A stretch of DNA of 12,008 bases from Bacillota bacterium (lineage in GTDB: Bacteria; Bacillota; Clostridia; Lachnospirales; Lachnospiraceae), in NCBI GenBank assembly GCA_023393095.1, contig JAEWMT010000139.1:1-12008 (forward strand), read 5' to 3'. The notes under the pieces were generated by a model that saw only the letters and a program-made list of their open reading frames with translations, did not search any database and was not told the origin of the DNA. The position numbers were made by a program, and so were the translations under genes. How positions within the stretch are numbered: position 1 is the first letter of the stretch; the number at the start of each line of letters is the position of its first letter. Shown here in pieces: positions 1 through 6,042 of this stretch.

Positions 1-185
1 ATAGAAATAGACGTCTATAAGTGCATTATACTGCTATTTTAGTACCCCGTAAACTGGTAAAGCGTGATTTTAGTCCTGCAAAATCAGGGCGTTAAAAAAA
101 TCATGAATTTACCTTTTCACTTAACCATTTCGAATCTTCTAGTTCGAATCTTTTTTGGGGGACTTTCTGAACTTTTTTTGGCCTG
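1..185. other. Non-coding left flank, no gene recognised
   Basis: I find no credible coding region here; the reading frames are short and lack ribosome binding sites. The stretch is AT-rich. It contains a perfect 12-bp palindrome (7-18, centred on GACGTC), a weak inverted repeat TGATTTT/AAAATCA (65-71 with 80-86), a 10-bp direct repeat (129-152) and two T-runs (151-156, 173-179). The upstream gene is outside the window. The stretch does not show the T-box core (TGGNACCGCG-like) that might be expected before an amino acid transporter. Confidence 0.5.
129..152. repeat. Direct repeat of TTCGAATCTT
   Basis: Two identical 10-bp copies of TTCGAATCTT lie at 129-138 and 143-152, 14 bp apart start to start. 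TTCGAA is itself a palindrome and resembles the T-loop of tRNA genes, but no tRNA cloverleaf can be built around either copy. The repeat could be two binding sites, an old tRNA 3'-end remnant, or chance. Its function is unknown. Confidence 0.4.
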
Positions 186-232
186 TTACAATTCATCCTG
201 TATGCCTCATGAGCATACAAGATAAATTGTAA
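186..232. repeat. Long inverted repeat upstream of the importer promoter
   Basis: Arms 186-205 and 213-232 are complementary over 20 positions with two mismatches, around the 7-nt loop CTCATGA. Outer arms are TTACAATT/AATTGTAA and inner arms are TGTATGC/GCATACA. It ends 31 bp before the -35 box. It is followed by only four T residues, so it is a poor intrinsic terminator for an upstream plus-strand gene, though that role is possible. The alternative is an operator or cruciform-type binding site controlling the importer promoter. Confidence 0.6.
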
Positions 233-260
233 TTTTGACCTACACTATAGGTTATCAAAA
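233..260. repeat. Second inverted repeat abutting the -35 box
   Basis: TTTTGA (233-238) is complementary to TCAAAA (255-260), and CCTA (239-242) to TAGG (248-251), with a 5-nt loop and a 3-nt bulge on the right side. It begins directly after the longer inverted repeat and ends three bases before the -35 hexamer, a typical position for a regulator site. No regulator is recognised from the sequence. Confidence 0.4.
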
Positions 261-263
261 CAG

Positions 264-291
264 TTGACTTTCTTTGCTTTAATGGTATAAT
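264..291 (+). promoter_or_regulatory. Sigma-A promoter of the trpXYZ-type importer
   Basis: The -35 box TTGACT is at 264-269 and the -10 box TATAAT at 286-291, with a 16-bp spacer. The bases before the -10 give an extended -10 (TGG directly ahead of TATAAT, with TG at 283-284). Transcription would start near 297-299, leaving a leader of roughly 60 nt before the TTG start codon. That is too short to hold a T-box riboswitch, so any control is more likely at this promoter than by a leader RNA. Confidence 0.75.
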
Positions 292-359
292 ACAAAAGTA
301 CAGTTTAGCGCATTGAAGTGTTAAATCTACATAATTAAATAATGAGGAGGATGTTTTTA

Positions 360-1382
360 TTGAAAAAGATTTATGCAATTATTTTATCCCTACTTATCGT
401 TATGAACTTCGCAGCCTGCGGTACCGCAGACACCAAGGCACCGACTAGTAAACCAGCCAGTACCAAGGAAAAAAATCAATCCGATAACAAGACTGAAAAA
501 GCAGTTTATCACATAGGTATCTGTCAGTTGGTTCAGCATGAAGCTCTAGATGCCGCAACCAAAGGTTTTAAAGATGCGTTAACCAAAAAACTGGGTGATC
601 AGGTTGTATTTGATGTACAGAATGCTGCCGGAGATTCTGCCAACTGCGCTCCCATCATTAATCAGTTTGTTTCCAGCAAATATGATTTAATCATGGCAAA
701 TGCAACTCCTTCTGTTCAGGCTGCTATTTCCGCTACAAATACTATACCGATTCTTGGTACCTCTGTTACTGATTATGCCACTGCATTAGGTGCTAAAAAA
801 TGGACAGGAGTAAGCGGTATTAACGTATCCGGTACTTCGGATCTTGCCCCGCTTGACAAACAGGCTGATATGATTAAGGAACTGTTTCCCGATGTAAAAA
901 ATATAGGTATTCTCTACTGCTCTGCAGAAGCTAATTCAAAATACCAGTCAACAACAATTCAGGGTTATTTAAAGAAAATGGGTTATAAATGTACCGAGTA
1001 TACCTTTGCCGACTCCAACGATGTTGCATCCGTTACACAGAATGCCTGCAACAACAGTGATATCATCTTTGTTCCTACCGATAATACCGCTGCTTCCTGT
1101 GCAAAGGCAATTAATAATGTCGCAGAGCCTGCAGGTATACCTATTGTAAGTGGTGAAGAAGGTATTTGTAAGGGTTGTGGAGTTGCTACCTTATCTATCG
1201 ATTATTATGATTTAGGCTCCATAACCGGAGAAATGGCTTATGAGGTTCTTGAGAACGGCGCAGATATATCCACAATGGAGGTTAAATATTCTCCGAATAT
1301 TACATATAAATATGTGGCTGACCGTGCTGAGAAACTGGGAGTTAAAATTCCCGATAGCTATACCGCTATTAAGTCTAAATAA
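360..1382 (+). CDS. trpX: ABC importer substrate-binding lipoprotein, TrpX-like (aromatic amino acid)
   Basis: This is the extracytoplasmic receptor of an ABC importer, 340 aa, of the ABC_sub_bind (DUF534) family that includes TrpX. The start is taken as TTG at 360 because AGGAGG (345-350) sits 9 nt before it; ATGs at 342 and 351 lie upstream of or directly against that site. The N-terminus is a lipoprotein signal: two lysines, a hydrophobic stretch, then FAAC with the lipidated cysteine at residue 20, followed by a Ser/Thr/Lys-rich linker to about residue 45. The mature part shows family landmarks: IGICQLVQHEALDAA near its start, GTSVTD, the NVSGTSD segment and IGILYCSAEANS in the middle, and YYDLG near the end. 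Relatives bind tryptophan or tyrosine, so the ligand is probably aromatic but cannot be fixed from sequence. It is first in a transcription unit with the permease and ATPase. Confidence 0.85.
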   Translation: MKKIYAIILSLLIVMNFAACGTADTKAPTSKPASTKEKNQSDNKTEKAVYHIGICQLVQHEALDAATKGFKDALTKKLGDQVVFDVQNAAGDSANCAPIINQFVSSKYDLIMANATPSVQAAISATNTIPILGTSVTDYATALGAKKWTGVSGINVSGTSDLAPLDKQADMIKELFPDVKNIGILYCSAEANSKYQSTTIQGYLKKMGYKCTEYTFADSNDVASVTQNACNNSDIIFVPTDNTAASCAKAINNVAEPAGIPIVSGEEGICKGCGVATLSIDYYDLGSITGEMAYEVLENGADISTMEVKYSPNITYKYVADRAEKLGVKIPDSYTAIKSK

Positions 1383-1410
1383 ACAGCATAATCGATCTGA
1401 AACGATCTCA

Positions 1411-1440
1411 AAGGGGGGCCAGCTATTACCGGCACCCCTT
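1411..1440 (+). other. Stem-loop between receptor and permease genes
   Basis: AAGGGG (1411-1416) pairs with CCCCTT (1435-1440), and after one mismatch GCC (1418-1420) pairs with GGC (1431-1433), leaving a 10-nt loop. It lies 28 nt after the receptor stop codon and 10 nt before the permease ribosome binding site. The next bases are A-rich rather than T-rich, so it is not a classical terminator on the plus strand. Such hairpins after a binding-protein gene commonly protect its mRNA 3' end and raise receptor over permease; that role is an inference here. Confidence 0.6.
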
Positions 1441-1462
1441 AAAAAATGTTAGGAGGATAAAA

Positions 1463-2431
1463 ATGAATTATTTTGCTACTCTAAATCTAATGCATTTATT
1501 AAATGCTACACCTGGCAGTATCGCTCAGGGTATTATCTGGGGTATCATGGCTCTTGGAGTCTACGTCACCTTCCGGCTTTTGGATTTTGCGGATTTGACC
1601 GTAGATGGTTCCTTTGCAACCGGTGGTGCTGTCACAGTTGTACTGACTGTGGCCGGTGTTCCTATCCCCATAGCTTTATTCATTGCCGTTCTTGCCGGTC
1701 TTGCAGCTGGTATGATTACTGGTTTATTACATACTGCTCTAGGAATTCCACCGATTCTATCCGGTATCCTGACGCAAATTGCTTTGTATTCTGTCAACCT
1801 GCATATCATGGGTATGGCTGCAAATAAGCCTTTAAGCGCTCAGCAGTATAAGCTTTTAATTTCTCTTATGGAACCAATCAAAGCAATTATTGTCGGCGGC
1901 ATCTTCGCTACCGCATTAATTATTCTCCTTTATTGGTATTTTGGCACCGAGCAAGGAAGTTCTATACGTGCTACCGGCTGCAATCCTTCTATGAGCAAGG
2001 CAAACGGAATCAATATTAATTTTACCAAGGTTTTGGCTCTGGCATTATCCAACGGTCTCGTAGGACTGGCAGGTGGCCTGATGGCACAATATCAAGGCTT
2101 TGCAGATATTAATATGGGTCGTGGTTCCATCGTTATCGGTCTAGCTGCTGTAATTATCGGAGAAGTAATCGGTGAAGCTCTGCTCGGAAAACGTATGAAT
2201 TTTGCGCTTCGTCTGATCTTCGTTATATTTGGTGGTATTATCTATTATATTGTTGTCGGTATTGTACTCTGGTTAAAGCTAAATACCAACGATTTGAAGC
2301 TATTTACGGCAATTATTGTGGCTGCATTCCTTGCAGTACCTTATCTTCAGGGCAAACGCAAAAGTTCCTTTGGCCGTACCACAAGAGCTTCCTTGGCCGC
2401 TCTGAAAAACAGAAATGAGAAGGAGGAATAG
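1463..2431 (+). CDS. trpY: ABC importer permease, TrpY-like
   Basis: This is the membrane-spanning subunit, 322 aa, of the branched-chain amino acid type permease family (BPD_transp_2). It probably forms the homodimeric pore of the importer. The protein is strongly hydrophobic, with about eight membrane segments. Recognisable stretches are LLDFADLTVDGSFATGGAV near residue 40 and ATGCNPSMSKANGIN near residue 170, the cytoplasmic loop expected to touch the ATPase. The glycine-rich segment GLVGLAGGLMAQYQGFADIN follows. The C-terminus is a charged cytoplasmic tail. AGGAGG (1451-1456) precedes the ATG by 6 nt. It lies 80 nt after the receptor gene and 4 nt before the ATPase start. The order receptor-permease-ATPase and the family membership match trpXYZ operons. 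Confidence 0.85.
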   Translation: MNYFATLNLMHLLNATPGSIAQGIIWGIMALGVYVTFRLLDFADLTVDGSFATGGAVTVVLTVAGVPIPIALFIAVLAGLAAGMITGLLHTALGIPPILSGILTQIALYSVNLHIMGMAANKPLSAQQYKLLISLMEPIKAIIVGGIFATALIILLYWYFGTEQGSSIRATGCNPSMSKANGININFTKVLALALSNGLVGLAGGLMAQYQGFADINMGRGSIVIGLAAVIIGEVIGEALLGKRMNFALRLIFVIFGGIIYYIVVGIVLWLKLNTNDLKLFTAIIVAAFLAVPYLQGKRKSSFGRTTRASLAALKNRNEKEE

Positions 2432-2435
2432 TAAA

Positions 2436-3230
2436 ATGCTGGATATCATAGACATTCATAAAACCTTTAATCCCGGTACAATCAATGAAAAGATTGCTCT
2501 TAACGGAGTTGACCTGCATTTGGATAAAGGTGATTTCTGTACGATTATCGGAGGTAATGGTGCCGGTAAATCCACCACACTGAATGCTGTTGCAGGTGTC
2601 TGGCCGGTTGATCAGGGTGCAATTCTTCTGGACGACCAGAATATCACCGGTTTACCCGAGCATAAGAGAGCAGGCTTTCTTGGACGCGTATTCCAGGATC
2701 CAATGACAGGAACCGCCGCCAGTATGGAAATCCAGGAAAATCTAGCACTTGCTGCCCGTCGAGGAAAAAGCAGGACGCTTGGCTGGGGAATTACCAAGGG
2801 AGAGAAGGAAAAATATCGTAACCTTCTTAAGATTCTTGATTTGGGTCTTGAAAACCGATTGACTTCAAAAGTGGGTCTTCTATCCGGCGGCCAACGCCAG
2901 GCACTTACTCTTCTTATGGCAACTCTACAGCAGCCAAAGCTCCTTCTTCTTGATGAACATACCGCTGCACTGGATCCTAAGACCGCCGAGAAGGTTCTTC
3001 AAGTTACCGATCAGATTATTGAAGAAAATCATCTAACTGCGCTCATGGTCACCCATAATATGAAAGATGCGATCGCTCACGGTAACCGCCTGATTATGAT
3101 GCATGACGGAAAAGTAATCCTTAATATTACCGGAGAAGATAAGAAAAAACTAACTGTAGCCGATTTAATGCATCAGTTCGAGATTGTATCCGGCAAGGAA
3201 TTTGCCAATGATAAAGCGATTTTGGCATGA
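2436..3230 (+). CDS. trpZ: ABC importer ATP-binding protein, TrpZ-like
   Basis: This is the cytoplasmic ATPase subunit, 264 aa. All ABC signatures are intact: Walker A GGNGAGKST (residues 39-47), Q-loop glutamine in VFQDP (Q87), signature LSGGQRQ (149-155), Walker B LLLLDE (169-174) with D-loop ALD (178-180), and H-loop VTHN (H207). The start is ATG 2436, because AGGAGG (2421-2426) lies 9 nt ahead of it. An ATG at 2415 in the same frame is upstream of that site and still inside the permease gene. Only 4 nt separate it from the permease stop, which implies coupled translation. It is the last gene before a long terminator hairpin. Confidence 0.87.
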   Translation: MLDIIDIHKTFNPGTINEKIALNGVDLHLDKGDFCTIIGGNGAGKSTTLNAVAGVWPVDQGAILLDDQNITGLPEHKRAGFLGRVFQDPMTGTAASMEIQENLALAARRGKSRTLGWGITKGEKEKYRNLLKILDLGLENRLTSKVGLLSGGQRQALTLLMATLQQPKLLLLDEHTAALDPKTAEKVLQVTDQIIEENHLTALMVTHNMKDAIAHGNRLIMMHDGKVILNITGEDKKKLTVADLMHQFEIVSGKEFANDKAILA

Positions 3231-3243
3231 TAACTAGATTTAT

Positions 3244-3297
3244 GTAAATCAATGAATATGTGTTCCTATATACACATAATCATTGATTTACTTTATT
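3244..3297 (+). terminator. Stem-loop terminator after the importer operon
   Basis: GTAAATCAATGA (3244-3255) pairs perfectly with TCATTGATTTAC (3280-3291). After one A/A mismatch, TATGTG (3257-3262) pairs with CACATA (3273-3278), giving an 18-bp stem with a loop of about 10 nt. The 3' side continues with an interrupted T-rich tail (CTTTATTAATTTCTTATT). The position, 13 nt after the ATPase stop, fits transcription termination. The stem is AT-rich and the T-run imperfect, so some read-through into the crcB pair is possible. Confidence 0.65.
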
Positions 3298-3320
3298 AAT
3301 TTCTTATTACACCCAAATCT

Positions 3321-3403
3321 TAATTATAATATATAATGATAAATGGATTAAGATATAAATAAATGTTCGGGTAAGCGGAAGATAATCATTTTTTCTTCCT
3401 GCT
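3321..3403 (+). promoter_or_regulatory. Leader of the crcB pair: possible -10 boxes and a hairpin
   Basis: Two overlapping-phase TATAAT hexamers occur at 3325-3330 and 3332-3337 in a very AT-rich stretch; neither has a convincing -35 box at the right distance. Further down, AGC-GGAAGA (3374-3382) pairs with TCTTCC-T-GCT (3394-3403) around an 11-nt loop containing a T-run. The hairpin ends 39 nt before the crcB1 start. The GGCGATG...CGCC core of the fluoride riboswitch is not visible anywhere in 3231-3442. Promoter assignment is tentative. Confidence 0.35.
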
Positions 3404-3442
3404 CATTAGCCAAAGTAACAGGAGATGAAAAGGTAAATTATT

Positions 3443-3871
3443 ATGAAAAAAATAATCTTAATTTCTATTGGAGGATTTATCGGCGCAATTTGCCGATATG
3501 CCATAAGAACCCTACAGATATCAGGTACATTTCCGCTTTCTACAATCTGGATTAATACGATTGGTTGTTTTGTATTAGCTTTCGTTATCACACTAATAAT
3601 AAACAAAAAATTCGATGAGATTAAATTAGGGATCACCACCGGTTTTTGTGGTGCATTTACTACATTTTCAACTTTTTGCAAAGAATCCGAACATTTCTTA
3701 AAATATGGCTTATATTCTGATGCTGTAATCTATATCCTGCTTATGCTTATTCTTGGAGTGATTGCAGTTTATTGCGGAGTGACTTTTGCCCGAATCCTGA
3801 ATCACAATAGAATTGATGAAGCAAAAACTTTGAAATATACAGAATTGGTAGAGGATGAGGTGGATAAATGA
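3443..3871 (+). CDS. crcB: Fluoride channel subunit CrcB/FluC, first copy
   Basis: This is a small integral membrane protein, 142 aa, with four membrane helices of the CrcB/Fluc family, which exports fluoride through a dual-topology dimer. Family marks are GGFIGAICRY (residues 10-19), the pore asparagine in INTIGC (N38), and GFCGAFTTFSTF (67-78), which carries the central cation-site region and the two phenylalanines F75 and F78 of the Phe box. It has a charged C-terminal tail of about 25 residues that its partner lacks. AAAAGG (3428-3433) lies 9 nt before ATG. Its stop overlaps the start of the second copy by 4 nt (ATGA), so the two are almost certainly made together as a heterodimer. Which copy supplies the functional pore cannot be read from the sequence, since both keep N and FxxF. 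Confidence 0.92.
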   Translation: MKKIILISIGGFIGAICRYAIRTLQISGTFPLSTIWINTIGCFVLAFVITLIINKKFDEIKLGITTGFCGAFTTFSTFCKESEHFLKYGLYSDAVIYILLMLILGVIAVYCGVTFARILNHNRIDEAKTLKYTELVEDEVDK

Positions 3872-4242
3872 ATTATTTTATCGTTGGTGTAGGTGGTACA
3901 GCTGGAAGTCTTGCAAGATATGGCCTTGGAAAATATCTTATGGCAAGAACACGAAATTCTTTTCCTTGGGGTACTTTTATTATTAATCTATCCGGAGCTA
4001 TCTTGTTAGGGATCGTTAGTAATCTTGCCATAAGTCATTCTATATTATTATTACTCGCAGACGGTTTCCTTGGTGCATACACCACCTTCTCAACCTTTAT
4101 GTATGAAGGCTTTAGCTTATTTCAAGGTAATAAAAAGCGAAATGCAGTTATCTATATCGTAGCTTCTCTCCTACTGGGATTACTGGGTTATTACTTTGGC
4201 GAACTTATCATTAATTTTTTTGATTTATATCAGTTATTATAA
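3868..4242 (+). CDS. crcB: Fluoride channel subunit CrcB/FluC, second copy
   Basis: This is the partner of the preceding gene, 124 aa, with four membrane helices. It carries GGTAGSLARYG (residues 9-19), the pore asparagine N40 in FIINLSGA, and GFLGAYTTFSTF (66-77) with F74 and F77. The two copies are clearly diverged from each other, as is usual for heterodimeric Fluc pairs in Gram-positive bacteria. The ATG overlaps the first copy's stop (ATGA), and GAGG at 3857-3860 gives a 7-nt spacing. Its last two codons overlap the end of the convergent trp operon by 6 bp, so no terminator fits between them. It reduces cytoplasmic fluoride; no link to tryptophan metabolism is known. Confidence 0.92.
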   Translation: MNYFIVGVGGTAGSLARYGLGKYLMARTRNSFPWGTFIINLSGAILLGIVSNLAISHSILLLLADGFLGAYTTFSTFMYEGFSLFQGNKKRNAVIYIVASLLLGLLGYYFGELIINFFDLYQLL

Positions 4243-5274
4243 GTTTTTATATGCATGCGAAGCTTCGGTAAATTGATTTAATTTATCTTGGGCAAGGCCA
4301 CTATCGATGATTTCCTTCGCTAGCTTCACTCCTTCTTTTAAGGAATCTGCCTTATCTCCAACCATCAATGCACCGGCCGCATTTAGTATTACAGCATGGC
4401 GGCGGGGTCCTTTATTCTTTCCTGAGAATACATCACGGATCATAACTGCATTTGCTTCCGGTGTACCGGTAACAATATCATTCAGCTTACAGCGGGGCAG
4501 TCCCAGCTCTTCCGGCGTAATTTCATAGCTTATAAAGCTTCCGTTATTAAGTTCATTTATTCTCGTCTTTCCGAGCAGGGAAATCTCATCCATTCCATCC
4601 TCTCCATGAACAAACAGCGCTTTGGTATAACCAAGAGAGCAAGCGACCTCCGTAACCATATCAAGCAGCTCTGGCTTATATACCCCCATCACATGTCTGG
4701 TTGCCAGAGCCGGATTAACTAATGGTCCTAGGATGGTATAAAAAATAGTCTTAATCCCCAGATTCTTCTCTGGATGAATCATTTTTTGCATAACCGGATG
4801 AAATAATGGTGCATATAAGAAGGCCATTCCAACCTCTTCGATCAGCTTCTCTACTCCCTTAGGACTCTGGTGGATTTCAATTCCAAGTGCCTCCAATACA
4901 TCTGCACTTCCAGAAAGATTGATACTGGATTTACTGCCTGTCTTGGCAACCTTGATTCCAGCGGCTGAAGCCACAAAGGCTACAGCTGTAGAAATATTAA
5001 AAGTATTTAATCCACCGCCCGTTCCGCAGGTATCCATCATTTCCTGGGAAATGTCCGGTTTAATTTGAATACAGTGATCTCTCATGGCACGGGCAATCGC
5101 AGATAATTCTACTAGTGTCGGACTCTTCATCAATAAGGCTACCTGAAAACTCATAATTTGAATATCCGTCATTTCATCTTGATAGATTGCCAGAATAGCA
5201 TTATAAGCTTCTTCTTCATTTAGATTCTGTCCCTGATTCAGTTTTTGCAGAATATCATTGATAAAATCAAACAT
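4237..5274 (-). CDS. Second TrpD-family protein with altered active site (function uncertain)
   Basis: 345 aa, the full length of anthranilate phosphoribosyltransferase, with the same domain order: a helical N-terminal domain (about 1-70), then the PRPP-binding alpha/beta domain. Kept are NIST (residues 93-96), GSADVLEALG (122-131), ILGPLVNP (181-188) and the Mg-binding pair D229-E230. Changed relative to the operon's own TrpD: GTGGD becomes GTGGG, one residue shorter in the loop; KHGNR becomes KTGSK (111-115); SVSSK becomes SSINL; and APVRRELGIR becomes HPEKNLGIK, losing the arginine that contacts anthranilate. In characterised TrpD enzymes the His, Asn and that Arg bind anthranilate, so this protein probably does not make phosphoribosyl-anthranilate. 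It starts on the base after the trpA stop, with AAGGGAG 8 nt upstream of ATG, as the last gene of the trp operon. It could be an enzyme on another substrate, a TrpD partner subunit or a regulator. The reading frame is intact. Confidence 0.8.
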   Translation of the reverse strand: MFDFINDILQKLNQGQNLNEEEAYNAILAIYQDEMTDIQIMSFQVALLMKSPTLVELSAIARAMRDHCIQIKPDISQEMMDTCGTGGGLNTFNISTAVAFVASAAGIKVAKTGSKSSINLSGSADVLEALGIEIHQSPKGVEKLIEEVGMAFLYAPLFHPVMQKMIHPEKNLGIKTIFYTILGPLVNPALATRHVMGVYKPELLDMVTEVACSLGYTKALFVHGEDGMDEISLLGKTRINELNNGSFISYEITPEELGLPRCKLNDIVTGTPEANAVMIRDVFSGKNKGPRRHAVILNAAGALMVGDKADSLKEGVKLAKEIIDSGLAQDKLNQFTEASHAYKNL

Positions 5275-6042
5275 TTATATTGCTCCCTTCATGCTCCGTA
5301 CATATTCTTTCACATAAGGAATGCACGCTTTGCCGTATTGACCAACGATTTTCACTATGGCGCTTCCAACTATCACACCATCAGAAATTGCAGCCATCGC
5401 AGCTGCCTGTTCGGGAATGGATATGCCAAAGCCAATTGCGCAGGGGATGTCTTTCACTTCCTTCACAATCTTAATCATATCTCCTACCTTTGTGCTTATC
5501 TCGTTGCGCACACCTGTAACACCCAAAGAGGAAACGCAGTAGATAAAGCCATCGGCTTCTGTTGCAATCATTTTTATTCTTTCTTTTGAAGTCGGTGCGA
5601 TCATTGAAATGAAGGTAATCCCATATTGATCACAGAACGGTTTTAACTCTCCTCTTTCTTCAAAAGGTACGTCCGGTACAATTAATGCATCCACTCCACA
5701 TTCCTTACATTTTACCATAAACCGTTCTTTACCATAGGTATAAATCGGATTTACATAAGTCATAAAGGCAATTGGGGTATGATCTATCTTACGAATTCTC
5801 TTTACCATATTAAATATCTTATCCGTCGTTGTACCAGCAGATAGTGCCCGTTCATCAGCCTCTTGAATTACCGGACCTTCTGCGACCGGATCAGAGAAAG
5901 GTATGCCAATTTCTATCAGATCTGCACCTGCTTTGGCCATCTCAAGCACTAGCTGTTCTGTAATATTGATGCTTGGATCTCCAGCTGTTACAAATGGAAT
6001 GAATGCTTTACCGTTAAGAAATACATCACTGATTCTACTCAT
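5275..6042 (-). CDS. trpA: Tryptophan synthase alpha subunit
   Basis: 255 aa TIM barrel that cleaves indole-3-glycerol phosphate to indole and glyceraldehyde 3-phosphate; indole passes to TrpB in the alpha2beta2 complex. Visible marks are FIPFVTAGDPS (residues 14-24), IEIGIPFSDPVAEGP (43-57), IVPDVP, SSLGVTGVR in loop 6, GFGIS, and DGVIVGSAIV near the end, which binds the phosphate. The general-acid glutamate is E44. The position of the second classical acid (Asp60 in Salmonella) is Glu here (E55). The ATG lies inside the end of trpB (8-nt overlap), with AGGGGGG 9 nt upstream. Its stop codon directly abuts the start of the second TrpD-like gene. Confidence 0.97.
   Translation of the reverse strand: MSRISDVFLNGKAFIPFVTAGDPSINITEQLVLEMAKAGADLIEIGIPFSDPVAEGPVIQEADERALSAGTTTDKIFNMVKRIRKIDHTPIAFMTYVNPIYTYGKERFMVKCKECGVDALIVPDVPFEERGELKPFCDQYGITFISMIAPTSKERIKMIATEADGFIYCVSSLGVTGVRNEISTKVGDMIKIVKEVKDIPCAIGFGISIPEQAAAMAAISDGVIVGSAIVKIVGQYGKACIPYVKEYVRSMKGAI

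Noticed and set aside
7..18. Perfect 12-bp palindrome ATAGACGTCTAT
   Set aside because: A few 12-bp palindromes are expected by chance in 12 kb, and nothing nearby gives it a role.
129..165. tRNA gene around the TTCGAAT cores
   Set aside because: No acceptor, D or anticodon arms can be formed; only the T-loop-like heptamer matches.
342..359. ATG 342 or ATG 351 as the start of the receptor gene
   Set aside because: AGGAGG at 345-350 lies after the first ATG and touches the second; only TTG at 360 has proper spacing and yields a normal lipoprotein signal peptide.
1..359. Tryptophan T-box riboswitch ahead of the importer
   Set aside because: No T-box core or terminator/antiterminator pair is visible, and the good promoter at 264-291 leaves only about 60 nt of leader.
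1240..1452. 70-codon frame overlapping the receptor gene's end
   Set aside because: It is an out-of-frame shadow running through the intergenic hairpin, with no ribosome binding site or recognisable motif.
2415..2435. ATG 2415 as the start of the ATPase gene
   Set aside because: It lies within the permease end and before AGGAGG at 2421-2426; ATG 2436 has the correct spacing and the usual family N-terminus.
3231..3442. Fluoride riboswitch ahead of crcB
   Set aside because: The conserved GGCGATG...CGCC core could not be found on the plus strand; recorded as an absence in the findings.
5245..5589. Plus-strand open frames inside the trp operon, such as 5245-5589, 7942-8307 and 4307-4528
   Set aside because: They are antisense shadows of well-recognised trp genes, with no family resemblance and no good ribosome binding sites.
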